NCBI GenBank assembly: GCA_016288855.1
Contig: JAEELJ010000020.1
Location: 1-44,717, forward strand
Source: Acholeplasmatales bacterium
GTDB lineage: Bacteria > Bacillota_I > Bacilli_A > Acholeplasmatales > Anaeroplasmataceae
Reading direction: 5' to 3'
Length of the DNA: 44,717 nt
Shown here: positions 1-7,329 of the stretch, piece after piece
How positions within the stretch are numbered: position 1 is the first letter of the stretch
Layout of the letters: every line of letters starts with the position of its first letter
The notes under the pieces: generated by a model
What the model was told of the DNA's origin: nothing
What the model saw: the letters and a program-made list of their open reading frames with translations, nothing else
Databases searched by the model: none
Translations under genes and position numbers: made by a program

Positions 1-43
1 AAACTAAAAAAATTTTGAAAACTACGGTTTTCCTTTTAAGTAT

Positions 44-65
44 GCCCAAAAATGGGTGTTTTTTA
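44..65 (+). terminator. Intrinsic terminator of a gene upstream of the window
   Basis: A short stem (CCCA/TGGG, with a G-T pair at its base) with an AAAA loop is followed by a T-rich run. It probably ends a plus-strand gene lying before position 1. Confidence 0.6.
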
Positions 66-89
66 TTATTTAAGTCTTTGGGTAAAAAG

Positions 90-147
90 AAAAGAGCTGT
101 AAGCTCTAAATCTTCGCATGAAAATTTATTTCTTTACAGCTTCTTTT
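90..147. other. Imperfect hairpin in the first intergenic region
   Basis: AAAAGAGCTGTAA pairs with TTACAGCTTCTTTT across about 31 nt, and an inner AGAGC/GCTCT alternative overlaps it. The 3' arm is T-rich, so this may be a second weak terminator. No coding region or known RNA family was recognised in positions 1-204. A TATAAT at 176-181 is the probable -10 box for the gene at 205; its -35 box is poor. Confidence 0.35.
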
Positions 148-204
148 AATTATGTTAATTTATTATAAAATGTTGTATAATTAAAATACATTTAAGGAGT
201 TATT

Positions 205-534
205 ATGTGGTGGATAATTATTATTGCAATAATCTTAATACTATTCATAATAGGTTTTATTGCGAAATATCGCCATTATTTAGAGGATAAAGCGGATAAA
301 TCTAAGATTTATCATGCTATTAAATTTGAAAAAGGAACTCCATTAAGTGAGGTTAAAGAAAAGCTTGGTTCAAATTATGAGACTGTAAGTAGAAGTGGTA
401 TTCTTTTAAGAATTAGATTTAAAATATCAGAAGATGATATTAAGAATTATAAAAGAAGACTATATAAAAATTCAAAATTCATTCAAATGGATTTTGATAG
501 TAAAAATTTATTACTTAAGGTTAATGTAATATAG
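205..534 (+). CDS. Small membrane-anchored hypothetical protein
   Basis: This 109-residue protein has one hydrophobic segment at residues 2-20 (rich in I, L and F), followed by a basic, hydrophilic domain with alternating lysine and acidic residues. This suggests a single N-terminal membrane anchor with a small cytoplasmic domain. The ATG is preceded by AAGGAG at good spacing, and a TATAAT lies at 176-181. The gene is 10 nt upstream of the next hypothetical gene, which is itself close to gmk, so the three are probably one transcription unit. I do not recognise the family; the function is unknown. Confidence 0.75.
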   Translation: MWWIIIIAIILILFIIGFIAKYRHYLEDKADKSKIYHAIKFEKGTPLSEVKEKLGSNYETVSRSGILLRIRFKISEDDIKNYKRRLYKNSKFIQMDFDSKNLLLKVNVI

Positions 535-544
535 GGGTGGCACA

Positions 545-937
545 ATGGGCCTTTTTGGAATGTTTTCAAAATCATTAGAAGACAAAATTAATAAGTATTT
601 TAAAGAAAATAAATTATCTTTAAAAAAACAAGGTGATAAGTTCTATTTTGATCTTTATTTTCCAAATGAAAAATATACTCTTACACCATATTTTGAATTA
701 GGTACAGGTAATTTAGTTGTATTTATGGTAAACATAAAAAAATATGATGATGTTACATTAGATATTTTAAATAAGGTTAATGATTTTAATTTGAAAAGCG
801 AATTTTTTAAAGCTCAAATTAAAAATAATGTATTATATCTTCACTACGAATGCTATTTAGATGGTAGTGAAAAAGAAACTTTTGGTGTTATATTATCAAG
901 CTTAAATCCACTAAGCGGATTAATTGATGAATTTTAG
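545..937 (+). CDS. Hypothetical protein with a YbjN-like look
   Basis: This 130-residue soluble protein starts MGLFGMFSK and alternates short predicted helices and strands. The order is an N-terminal helix (SLEDKINKYF), beta-strand stretches with many aromatic residues, a middle helix (VTLDILNKVNDFN) and a C-terminal helix ending in DEF. This resembles the general fold of YbjN or type III-chaperone-like proteins, but that is an impression from pattern only. The start is preceded by AGGGGTGG. The gene lies 13 nt before gmk and is probably co-transcribed with it. No catalytic motif is visible and the role is unknown. Confidence 0.7.
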   Translation: MGLFGMFSKSLEDKINKYFKENKLSLKKQGDKFYFDLYFPNEKYTLTPYFELGTGNLVVFMVNIKKYDDVTLDILNKVNDFNLKSEFFKAQIKNNVLYLHYECYLDGSEKETFGVILSSLNPLSGLIDEF

Positions 938-950
938 GAGGTAATGGTAT

Positions 951-1565
951 ATGAATATTAAACAGAAAGGTTTATTAATTGTTTTATCAGGTCCTTCTGG
1001 AGTTGGTAAAGGAACAGTTAGAAAAGAATTATTTAAACATGTAGATAATTTAAAATATTCTATTTCTATGACAACAAGACCAATGAGACCTGGTGAAGAA
1101 AATGGTAAGGATTATTATTTCGTAACTAAGGATGAATTTATTAAAAGAATTGAAAAGGGTAAATTCCTAGAGCACGCACAATTTGTTGGAAATTTTTATG
1201 GTACACCTTTAGATAAAATTGAAGATTGTATTAACAATGGCGACGATATGCTTTTAGAAATAGAAGTAAATGGTGCAACTCAGGTTAGACATAAGCTACC
1301 TGAGGCTGTATTAATATTCTTAGTACCACCTTCAAAGAAAGATTTATATGAAAGATTAAAGAGTCGTGGTACAGAGGATGAGGAAGTAATTCAAGCTAGA
1401 ATTCAAAAGGCTGATTCAGAATTCCCTGAAGCTAGATTCTATGATTATATTGTTGTAAATGATAAGGTTGAGGATGCTGCAAAAAGAATTTTAGAAATTA
1501 TTAACGCAGAGCATTCTAAGCGTATTAGAGTTTATGATGAATATTTAAAAATTCTAAATAAGTAA
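951..1565 (+). CDS. gmk: Guanylate kinase
   Basis: Gmk phosphorylates GMP or dGMP to the diphosphate with ATP, in the cytoplasm. The 204-residue length is normal for the family. The Walker A P-loop GPSGVGKGT is at residues 14-22, followed by the GMP-binding stretch SMTTRPMRPGE and the YYFV...F..EFLEHA region. The lid and C-terminal nucleotide-binding region (RLKSRGTE, YDYIVVND) are intact. The start follows GGAGG by 8 nt. The next gene is rpoZ, a gmk-rpoZ order that is common in Firmicutes. Nothing unusual was seen, and identification is firm. Confidence 0.97.
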   Translation: MNIKQKGLLIVLSGPSGVGKGTVRKELFKHVDNLKYSISMTTRPMRPGEENGKDYYFVTKDEFIKRIEKGKFLEHAQFVGNFYGTPLDKIEDCINNGDDMLLEIEVNGATQVRHKLPEAVLIFLVPPSKKDLYERLKSRGTEDEEVIQARIQKADSEFPEARFYDYIVVNDKVEDAAKRILEIINAEHSKRIRVYDEYLKILNK

Positions 1566-1572
1566 AAAAATA

Positions 1573-1602
1573 TTTACTAGTTTGGCTTTTATGTGTTATA
1601 AT
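1573..1602 (+). promoter_or_regulatory. Promoter for rpoZ
   Basis: A TTTACT -35 box and a TATAAT -10 box are separated by 18 bp, about 30 bp upstream of the rpoZ ATG. rpoZ can therefore be transcribed independently of gmk. Confidence 0.6.
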
Positions 1603-1630
1603 AACAAAATGTAAATGGAGGATTATTAGA

Positions 1631-1882
1631 ATGGATACTAAAGAAAAAGAATATGATGGAATGCGTTATCCTTCAATTGATGAATTATTAGAAAAGATTG
1701 ATTCAAAATATAAGCTAGCTTATGCAGCTGCACGTCGTGCAAAGATTATTGAAGAGGAAGATGGCTATACACCACTTGGCCTTACTGATGGAACTGAAGA
1801 TCCATTATGCTATAAGCCAATCGGTATTGCTCTTGAAGAAATTCTTCAGGATCAAACAAAGATAACATTCAAGAAGAACTAA
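1631..1882 (+). CDS. rpoZ: RNA polymerase omega subunit
   Basis: This 83-residue protein matches the omega subunit in size. It has the conserved MRYPSIDELLEKIDSKY start and the AAARRAKIIEEE helix that binds the C-terminal tail of beta'. The later residues, including KPIGIALEEIL, follow the family pattern. Omega assists assembly of RNA polymerase and helps form a ppGpp site in some bacteria. The ATG follows TGGAGG. The gene is immediately followed by a strong terminator at 1890-1918, so it is the last gene of its unit. Confidence 0.93.
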   Translation: MDTKEKEYDGMRYPSIDELLEKIDSKYKLAYAAARRAKIIEEEDGYTPLGLTDGTEDPLCYKPIGIALEEILQDQTKITFKKN

Positions 1883-1889
1883 TTAAAAT

Positions 1890-1918
1890 AAAGTGGTCCA
1901 TTGACCACTTTATTTTTC
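1890..1918 (+). terminator. Intrinsic terminator after rpoZ
   Basis: AAAGTGGTC pairs with GACCACTTT around a CATT loop, followed by a T-run. An ATG inside this hairpin opens the frame of uvrC early, but the true uvrC start lies downstream. Confidence 0.9.
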
Positions 1919-1933
1919 TATAAGGGGTATTAT

Positions 1934-3700
1934 ATGGGAATAATAGAAGAAAAGCTAAAGCTTTTACCTGATTCTCCAGGTTCTTATCAAATGCGAGATA
2001 AGGATGGAGAAATTATATATGTTGGTAAAGCAAAAAATTTAAAAAATAGAGTTAGAAGCTATTTTCATGGCGTTCATAATGCTAAAACTACTAAGCTAGT
2101 CTCTGAGATTAGAGATTTTACATATATAATCACTGAATCTGAAAGAGAAGCTTTAGTTTTAGAAATAAATTTGATAAAGCAATATAACCCTAAATATAAT
2201 ATTCAGCTTACTGATGATAAAACATACCCATATATTGCTTTAACAAATGAAGAGCACCCAAGAATAATTGTTACAAGAACAAAAAGAAGAAAAGGTGTTG
2301 CAAGATACTTTGGACCTTATCCAAATGTATTTGCTGCAAGACAAACAGTAGATTTATTAAATAGATTATATCCATTTAGAAAATGTAATCATATTCCAGA
2401 TAAAACATGCCTATATTATCATATGCATCAATGTTTAGCACCATGTATTAATAAAGATATTGACTATAAAAATTATAGGAATGAGGTTGCATCATTCCTT
2501 AATGGTAATGCACAAGAGGTAATAGATTCTCTAAAAGAAAAAATGAATAATGCCTCAATGGAATTACAATTTGAGCTTGCTGCTGAATATAGAGATCAAA
2601 TTAAATCTGTTGAATATACTATCTCTAAACAAAAGATTGCAATTAATGACTTAACAAGCCGTGATTATATTGCTATTTATGAAGATGATGATGAAATATC
2701 TTTAAATATAATTGTTACAAGATTAGGAAATATTATTTCTAATCATCAATCTATTTTTTCAAAATATGATGCAAAAGAAGAAATTGTATCTTCATATTTA
2801 GCTCAATTTTATGACCAAACAACAAAGCCTAAGGAAGTTGCAATTATTGGCATAGAAATTGAAAATTTAGGCGATATTACAGGTGCAGAGACTATTACAC
2901 CACAAATTGGTAGAAAAAAAGAATTACTTGATATGGCATTATATAATGCTAAATTTAATTTAGAAAATAGAAGAAATATATATAAGAATCAGGTATTAAA
3001 AAGAAATGAAACGATTGATAGATTAGGTGAACTTTTAGGTATTAAAACACCTGAGGTAATTGAGGCATTTGATAACTCAAATTTATTTGGTGAATACCCT
3101 GTTTCAGGAATGGTTGTTTATAAGCATGGTAGACCAAGTCCTAATGATTTTAGAAAATATCATATTAAAACTGTAGTTGGTGCAAATGATTATGAATCTA
3201 TGAAGGAAGTTGTTTATAGAAGATATTATAGATTATTAATGGAAGATCAAAAGATGCCTGATTTAATTATTATGGATGGTGGTGAAATTCAGGTTCATGC
3301 AGCAACTGATGTTATTTCATCACTTGGTCTTGAAATACCAATTTTGGGTATTCAAAAGGATGATCATCATAAAGCAACAATCCTATATTTTAATGATAAA
3401 TTCATTAAGATAGATAAAAATGATCCAATATTCATATTAATATCTGATATTTCTCAAAGAGTACATGATTATGCAATTTCATTCTTTAGAAGTCAAAAGG
3501 CTAAGGGCTTCTTTTCTTCATATCTTGATGGTGTAAAGGGATTAGGAGAAAAAAGAAAGGAAATATTGATAAAAAAATTTGTTACAATAGATGCTATTAA
3601 AAAAGCATCATTATGTGATATAATAGATTTAGGTATACCCGAAAACGTGGCATTAAACCTAATTGAACATTTAAATAATAAGGATAATATTGAAAAATAA
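1934..3700 (+). CDS. uvrC: Excinuclease ABC subunit C
   Basis: UvrC makes the dual incisions around DNA lesions in nucleotide excision repair, acting with UvrA and UvrB. The 588-residue protein has the GIY-YIG nuclease domain at the N terminus (PGSYQM, IIYVGKAKNLKNRV) and a UVR helix pair near residues 190-230. A central RNase H-like nuclease domain follows (YPVSGMVVY, LIIMDGG), and a C-terminal helix-hairpin-helix (GVKGLGEKRKEIL). The frame is open from 1901, but that earlier ATG lies inside the rpoZ terminator. The ATG at 1934 has AAGGGG upstream and gives the expected MGIIEEKLKLLPDSPG start. Confidence 0.95.
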   Translation: MGIIEEKLKLLPDSPGSYQMRDKDGEIIYVGKAKNLKNRVRSYFHGVHNAKTTKLVSEIRDFTYIITESEREALVLEINLIKQYNPKYNIQLTDDKTYPYIALTNEEHPRIIVTRTKRRKGVARYFGPYPNVFAARQTVDLLNRLYPFRKCNHIPDKTCLYYHMHQCLAPCINKDIDYKNYRNEVASFLNGNAQEVIDSLKEKMNNASMELQFELAAEYRDQIKSVEYTISKQKIAINDLTSRDYIAIYEDDDEISLNIIVTRLGNIISNHQSIFSKYDAKEEIVSSYLAQFYDQTTKPKEVAIIGIEIENLGDITGAETITPQIGRKKELLDMALYNAKFNLENRRNIYKNQVLKRNETIDRLGELLGIKTPEVIEAFDNSNLFGEYPVSGMVVYKHGRPSPNDFRKYHIKTVVGANDYESMKEVVYRRYYRLLMEDQKMPDLIIMDGGEIQVHAATDVISSLGLEIPILGIQKDDHHKATILYFNDKFIKIDKNDPIFILISDISQRVHDYAISFFRSQKAKGFFSSYLDGVKGLGEKRKEILIKKFVTIDAIKKASLCDIIDLGIPENVALNLIEHLNNKDNIEK

Positions 3701-3737
3701 TTTAAACGTTTTCAAAAAAAATAAAGTGATTTTTGCC

Positions 3738-3765
3738 TTGATTATATATTTTATATATGTATAAT
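3738..3765 (+). promoter_or_regulatory. Promoter for the gene at 3815
   Basis: TTGATT and a perfect TATAAT are separated by 16 bp, about 50 bp upstream of the ATG. The spacer is an AT-alternating stretch. Confidence 0.65.
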
Positions 3766-3814
3766 ACGTATTGGTAAAATTTAGAATAGTTTAAATTTTT
3801 TTAGGAGGATTAAT

Positions 3815-4153
3815 ATGCAGGACAATTATTATAATCACATGTTAGAATCAGTATTAAGAGAATTAAAAGAAATGATTACTTATGATGACAAAGAAACAAT
3901 GGAACAATATAAGTCATTAGACCCTAAAGCTTGGGCTAAAATTGAACCTTTCTTTGATCCTCTAAATGAATATGTAATGCCTAATGGTAAGAGAAACCAA
4001 TTAATGAAGCATTATTCAGAAAAGTTATATCCTATTCTTAAGACAGCAGAATTAAGAAAAACAGGATTTATGAAGAAATTAATCTTAGTTAAGACTGATG
4101 ATTTTGATTTCCGTCAGATACTTGCTAAGTGTGATGATTTAATGAATTTATAA
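3815..4153 (+). CDS. Hypothetical protein, 112 residues
   Basis: This is a small soluble protein with mostly helical composition. It begins MQDNYYNHMLESVLRELKEM, has a central Pro- and aromatic-rich stretch (EPFFDPLNEYVMPNGKR) and ends in an acidic segment. No signal peptide, membrane segment or metal motif is seen. It has its own promoter, an AGGAGG ribosome site and a terminator at 4168-4220, so it is a monocistronic unit that converges on the purF operon. The family is not recognised. Confidence 0.75.
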   Translation: MQDNYYNHMLESVLRELKEMITYDDKETMEQYKSLDPKAWAKIEPFFDPLNEYVMPNGKRNQLMKHYSEKLYPILKTAELRKTGFMKKLILVKTDDFDFRQILAKCDDLMNL

Positions 4154-4167
4154 TTCTAAAAAATAAC

Positions 4168-4220
4168 GGCTCTACACAACAATAGGAGTTTATCCCCCTA
4201 TTTGTGTAGAGCCTTTTTTA
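4168..4220. terminator. Bidirectional terminator between the 3815 gene and purF
   Basis: GGCTCTACACAA pairs with TTGTGTAGAGCC, and the stem continues imperfectly through AATAGGAG/CCCCCTATT. A T-run follows on the plus strand, and a shorter interrupted U-tract lies on the minus strand, where it would end the glnN-amt-asnB-purF transcript. Its loop does not contain the A..G.. hexanucleotide seen in the glnN and glutamate synthase leaders. Confidence 0.85.
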
Positions 4221-5660
4221 TTAATTGTTTTTTGATTCTGAAATCTTTTGTTCGAATTTATTCTTTTCTATGTTAGTAGGTACTTCAACTGGGTATTTAC
4301 CTGTGAAGCAACCATCACAGAAATCACATTTAGAGTTTGTTGCAAGCTTATGTGCTGCATCAAGTGATAAATATGCAAGTGAGTCAACACCGATTATTTT
4401 TGCGATGTCTGAAACATTATCATATTTACATGCAATTAAGTTTTCTTTTGAATCTACATCTGTACCAAAATAACATTGAGAGATAAATGGTGGCGCTGAA
4501 ATTCTCATGTGAACCTCTTTTGCGCCAGCTTCTCTAATTAATTTAACGATACGCTTTGAAGTAGTACCACGTACTATTGAGTCATCAATTAAAATAACTC
4601 TTTTTCCTTCAACTGTTTCTTTTATAACATTTAATTTAATTCTAACTGCGTTTTCTCTTTGTGCTTGACTTGGTTTAATGAATGAACGTCCAATGTATTT
4701 GTTTTTTAGGAATCCAATTCCATATGGGATTCCTGATGCTTGTGAATAACCTAATGCTGCATCAAGTCCTGAATCAGGAACACCAATTACAACATCAGCA
4801 TCAACACCAGATTCTTCATATAAGTATTTACCAGCTGTAATTCTTGCATGATGAACAGAAGAACCTTCAATAACTGAGTCAGGTCTAGCAAAATATATGA
4901 ATTCAAATACGCATAATTTATGTGGTGCTTCATTACAATGATCTTTTATAGATGTAATACCATCTTTAGTTATTACAACAATTTCACCTGGTAATATATC
5001 CCTTATGAATTTACCACCAATTGAATCAATAGCACATGATTCTGATGCAACTACATATCCATTGTCAGCAGTATATCCAATACATAATGGACGGAATCCA
5101 TTAGGATCACGGAATGCGATAAGCTTTGTTGCGGACATTGCGATACATGAATATGCACCTTTAATATCTGACATAGCATGATTAATTGCTTCCTCAATAG
5201 AAGAAGAATTAATTCGTTCTCTTACAATTGCGTAAGCAATAGATTCAGTATCTGATGTTGCATGGAATATTGCGCCATTCATTTCGAATGATTTTCTTAA
5301 TTCATCAGCATTAGTTAAATTACCATTATGTGCTAATGCTAAATTTCCTTTAACATGTCTTACTGTAAGAGGCTGAATGTTATTAGGGTTATCTCCTCCT
5401 GTAGTAGAATATCTTACATGACCAATTGCCATATTTCCTTTTCCAAGAGAATCAAGGCTTTCTTTAGTAAATACATTCTCTACAAGTCCTTTGCCCTTGT
5501 AGTGTCTAAAGATACCATCATCACATACTGCAATACCTGCAGATTCCTGTCCTCTATGTTGTAAGGCAAAAAGTCCAAGATAGGTTGTTTGTGCTACATT
5601 TGTTGTCTTATTTTCAAAAACTCCAAAAACGCCACATTCTTCATGAATAGAATTAAACAT
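4221..5660 (-). CDS. purF: Amidophosphoribosyltransferase
   Basis: PurF uses glutamine and PRPP to make 5-phosphoribosylamine, the first committed step of purine synthesis. The 479-residue protein starts MFNSIHEE, a short propeptide, followed by the catalytic CGVFGVF with Cys9 as the Ntn nucleophile. The PRPP loop VILIDDSIVRGTTS and the C-terminal cysteines (CDFCDGCF, with others upstream) for the [4Fe-4S] cluster are present, so this is the Bacillus-type iron-sulfur enzyme. The gene is the last of the minus-strand nitrogen operon, 15 nt after asnB, and not in a purine cluster. AGGAG precedes the ATG. This placement suggests that expression follows nitrogen or glutamine status. Confidence 0.96.
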   Translation of the reverse strand: MFNSIHEECGVFGVFENKTTNVAQTTYLGLFALQHRGQESAGIAVCDDGIFRHYKGKGLVENVFTKESLDSLGKGNMAIGHVRYSTTGGDNPNNIQPLTVRHVKGNLALAHNGNLTNADELRKSFEMNGAIFHATSDTESIAYAIVRERINSSSIEEAINHAMSDIKGAYSCIAMSATKLIAFRDPNGFRPLCIGYTADNGYVVASESCAIDSIGGKFIRDILPGEIVVITKDGITSIKDHCNEAPHKLCVFEFIYFARPDSVIEGSSVHHARITAGKYLYEESGVDADVVIGVPDSGLDAALGYSQASGIPYGIGFLKNKYIGRSFIKPSQAQRENAVRIKLNVIKETVEGKRVILIDDSIVRGTTSKRIVKLIREAGAKEVHMRISAPPFISQCYFGTDVDSKENLIACKYDNVSDIAKIIGVDSLAYLSLDAAHKLATNSKCDFCDGCFTGKYPVEVPTNIEKNKFEQKISESKNN

Positions 5661-5675
5661 AAATAATCTCCTTTA

Positions 5676-7259
5676 TTACTTACCAGAAGCTCCGTAATTT
5701 GAAAGTACTCTAGCGGAAGGGTCATTAACATTGCATCCTTCCCAACTCTTATTAGGCATCCAGAAATCTTTAACCATCTTGGCTTGTCCATGGTAGTACT
5801 TTTCGAAAATTTCTCTATATAATAGAGATTCCTTAGTGAAGGGCTTTGAATAAGAATACAGAGAAGATTTTATCATAAATTCTTCATCTGTGTAAAGATT
5901 ATTAGCGTATTCTTTTAAATAATCTACCATAGAGTGACCAACTGCATCACTAAATGCGGCTTTATCACGCATTAAAATCTCATATGGTATTAAATTATCC
6001 TTTTCAAAAGCATGTCTTAATAGGTATTTACCCATATTATATTTATTCATCTTCATCTCTGGATTAATAGACATAACGTAGTTAACGAAATCTAAATCTC
6101 CAAATGGAACTCTAGCTTCAAGTGAATTTACAGCAATACATCTATCAGCACGAAGTACGTCATACATATGTATTTCATCAATTCTCTTTTTAGCTTCAGC
6201 CTGGAATTCTTTTGCGTTAGGTGCAAAATCTGTATATTTGTAACCGAATAATTCATCTGATATTTCACCTGTTAAAATTACTCTTAAATCAGTATTTTCA
6301 TGAATATACTTACATACTAAATACATACCAATAGAAGCACGTATTGTTGTAATATCGTATGTTCCTAAAGAATATATTACATGCTCTAGTGCATCAAAAA
6401 TATCCTTTTTAGTAAATATAACTTCAGTATGATCAGAACCAATATATTCAGCAACCTTTTTAGCATATTTTAAATCAATTGCATCAGTATCCATTCCTAT
6501 TGCAAAAGTCTTTAATGGTTTATTTAAAAGCTTAGTTGAAATACCACATACTAAAGAAGAATCAAGACCTCCTGATAATAAGAAGCCAATAGGAGAATCT
6601 GAATCAAGTCTTTTTTCTACAGCTTTAATAAGCTTATCGTGGATGTTTTTGCATACATCCTCTAAAGGATCATTAATTACTTCATCAACTTTTGTAGGAT
6701 CATAGTAACGATAAAACTTTCCATCAGTATAGTAATGTCCTGGAGGGAATGGAAGTATATTATCACATATATCTATTAAGTTTTTAGGCTCTGATGCAAA
6801 TACTATTTCATTATTTTTATTGTAACCATAATATAGAGGTCTAATACCAATAGGGTCACGTGCAGCTATGAATGAATTTGTTGTGCCATCATATATTATC
6901 ATTGCGAATTCGGCATCAAGCATTTTAAACATATCTGTACCATATTCATTATATAGTGGAAGTATTATTTCGCAGTCGGATTCACTTTTAAATGTATATC
7001 CTTTACTTATTAATTCTTCCTTTAGTGGTCTAAAACCATATAATTCACCATTACAAACTACTTTTCTATTACTCATTTCAAAAGGCTGCATACCTTCTTC
7101 ATTTAAACCCATTATGGCTAGTCTATGAAAGCCTAAAAAACCACCATGTGGTAGGTTAATAATTCTAGTCATATCTGGTCCTCTAGAAATAGTATTTTTA
7201 AAGTCTTTTAGGTAGATGTCTAAACTAGCATCTCCTATATATCCCATTATTGAACACAT
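5676..7259 (-). CDS. asnB: Asparagine synthase (glutamine-hydrolysing)
   Basis: AsnB transfers glutamine-derived ammonia to beta-aspartyl-AMP to form asparagine. The protein has 527 residues. The start at 7259 puts the nucleophile Cys at position 2 (MCSIMGYIG), as class II glutaminase domains require; the longer frame from 7301 would bury it and begins inside a hairpin. AAAAAGGAG lies upstream of this ATG. The N-terminal glutaminase half contains the SRGPD and CNGELYGF motifs, and the C-terminal synthetase half has the PP-loop SGGLDSSLV and a GEISDELFGY motif. It lies between amt and purF in the minus-strand operon. Identification is firm; asparagine as product is inferred from the family. 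Confidence 0.93.
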   Translation of the reverse strand: MCSIMGYIGDASLDIYLKDFKNTISRGPDMTRIINLPHGGFLGFHRLAIMGLNEEGMQPFEMSNRKVVCNGELYGFRPLKEELISKGYTFKSESDCEIILPLYNEYGTDMFKMLDAEFAMIIYDGTTNSFIAARDPIGIRPLYYGYNKNNEIVFASEPKNLIDICDNILPFPPGHYYTDGKFYRYYDPTKVDEVINDPLEDVCKNIHDKLIKAVEKRLDSDSPIGFLLSGGLDSSLVCGISTKLLNKPLKTFAIGMDTDAIDLKYAKKVAEYIGSDHTEVIFTKKDIFDALEHVIYSLGTYDITTIRASIGMYLVCKYIHENTDLRVILTGEISDELFGYKYTDFAPNAKEFQAEAKKRIDEIHMYDVLRADRCIAVNSLEARVPFGDLDFVNYVMSINPEMKMNKYNMGKYLLRHAFEKDNLIPYEILMRDKAAFSDAVGHSMVDYLKEYANNLYTDEEFMIKSSLYSYSKPFTKESLLYREIFEKYYHGQAKMVKDFWMPNKSWEGCNVNDPSARVLSNYGASGK

Positions 7260-7281
7260 ATTTTTCTCCTTTTTATAAATG

Positions 7282-7315
7282 CATAATGTGTCTAGCATCA
7301 CCTAGACACACTATG
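7282..7315 (-). other. Strong hairpin between amt and asnB
   Basis: A 14-bp stem (one G-T pair) closes a 6-nt loop, read GTGATG on the mRNA strand, between the amt stop and the asnB ribosome site. No U-run follows, so it is not a standard terminator. It could set differential stability or processing of the amt and asnB parts of the mRNA. The loop lacks the A1/G4 pattern of ANTAR targets. Confidence 0.7.
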
Positions 7316-7329
7316 ATTATTATTTGTTT

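Noticed and set aside
1901-1933. Earlier uvrC start
   Set aside because: It lies in the loop of the rpoZ terminator. The ATG at 1934 has AAGGGG upstream and the conserved UvrC N terminus.
4168-4220. purF-proximal hairpin considered as a third ANTAR target
   Set aside because: It lies after the stop codons of two converging genes, has no A1/G4 hexaloop hairpin overlapping it, and works as an ordinary bidirectional terminator.
4225-4473. Plus-strand frame inside purF (and similar antisense frames at 5355, 6868, 8756 and 9741)
   Set aside because: These are mirror frames of strongly conserved minus-strand enzymes, with no ribosome site and no plausible protein pattern.
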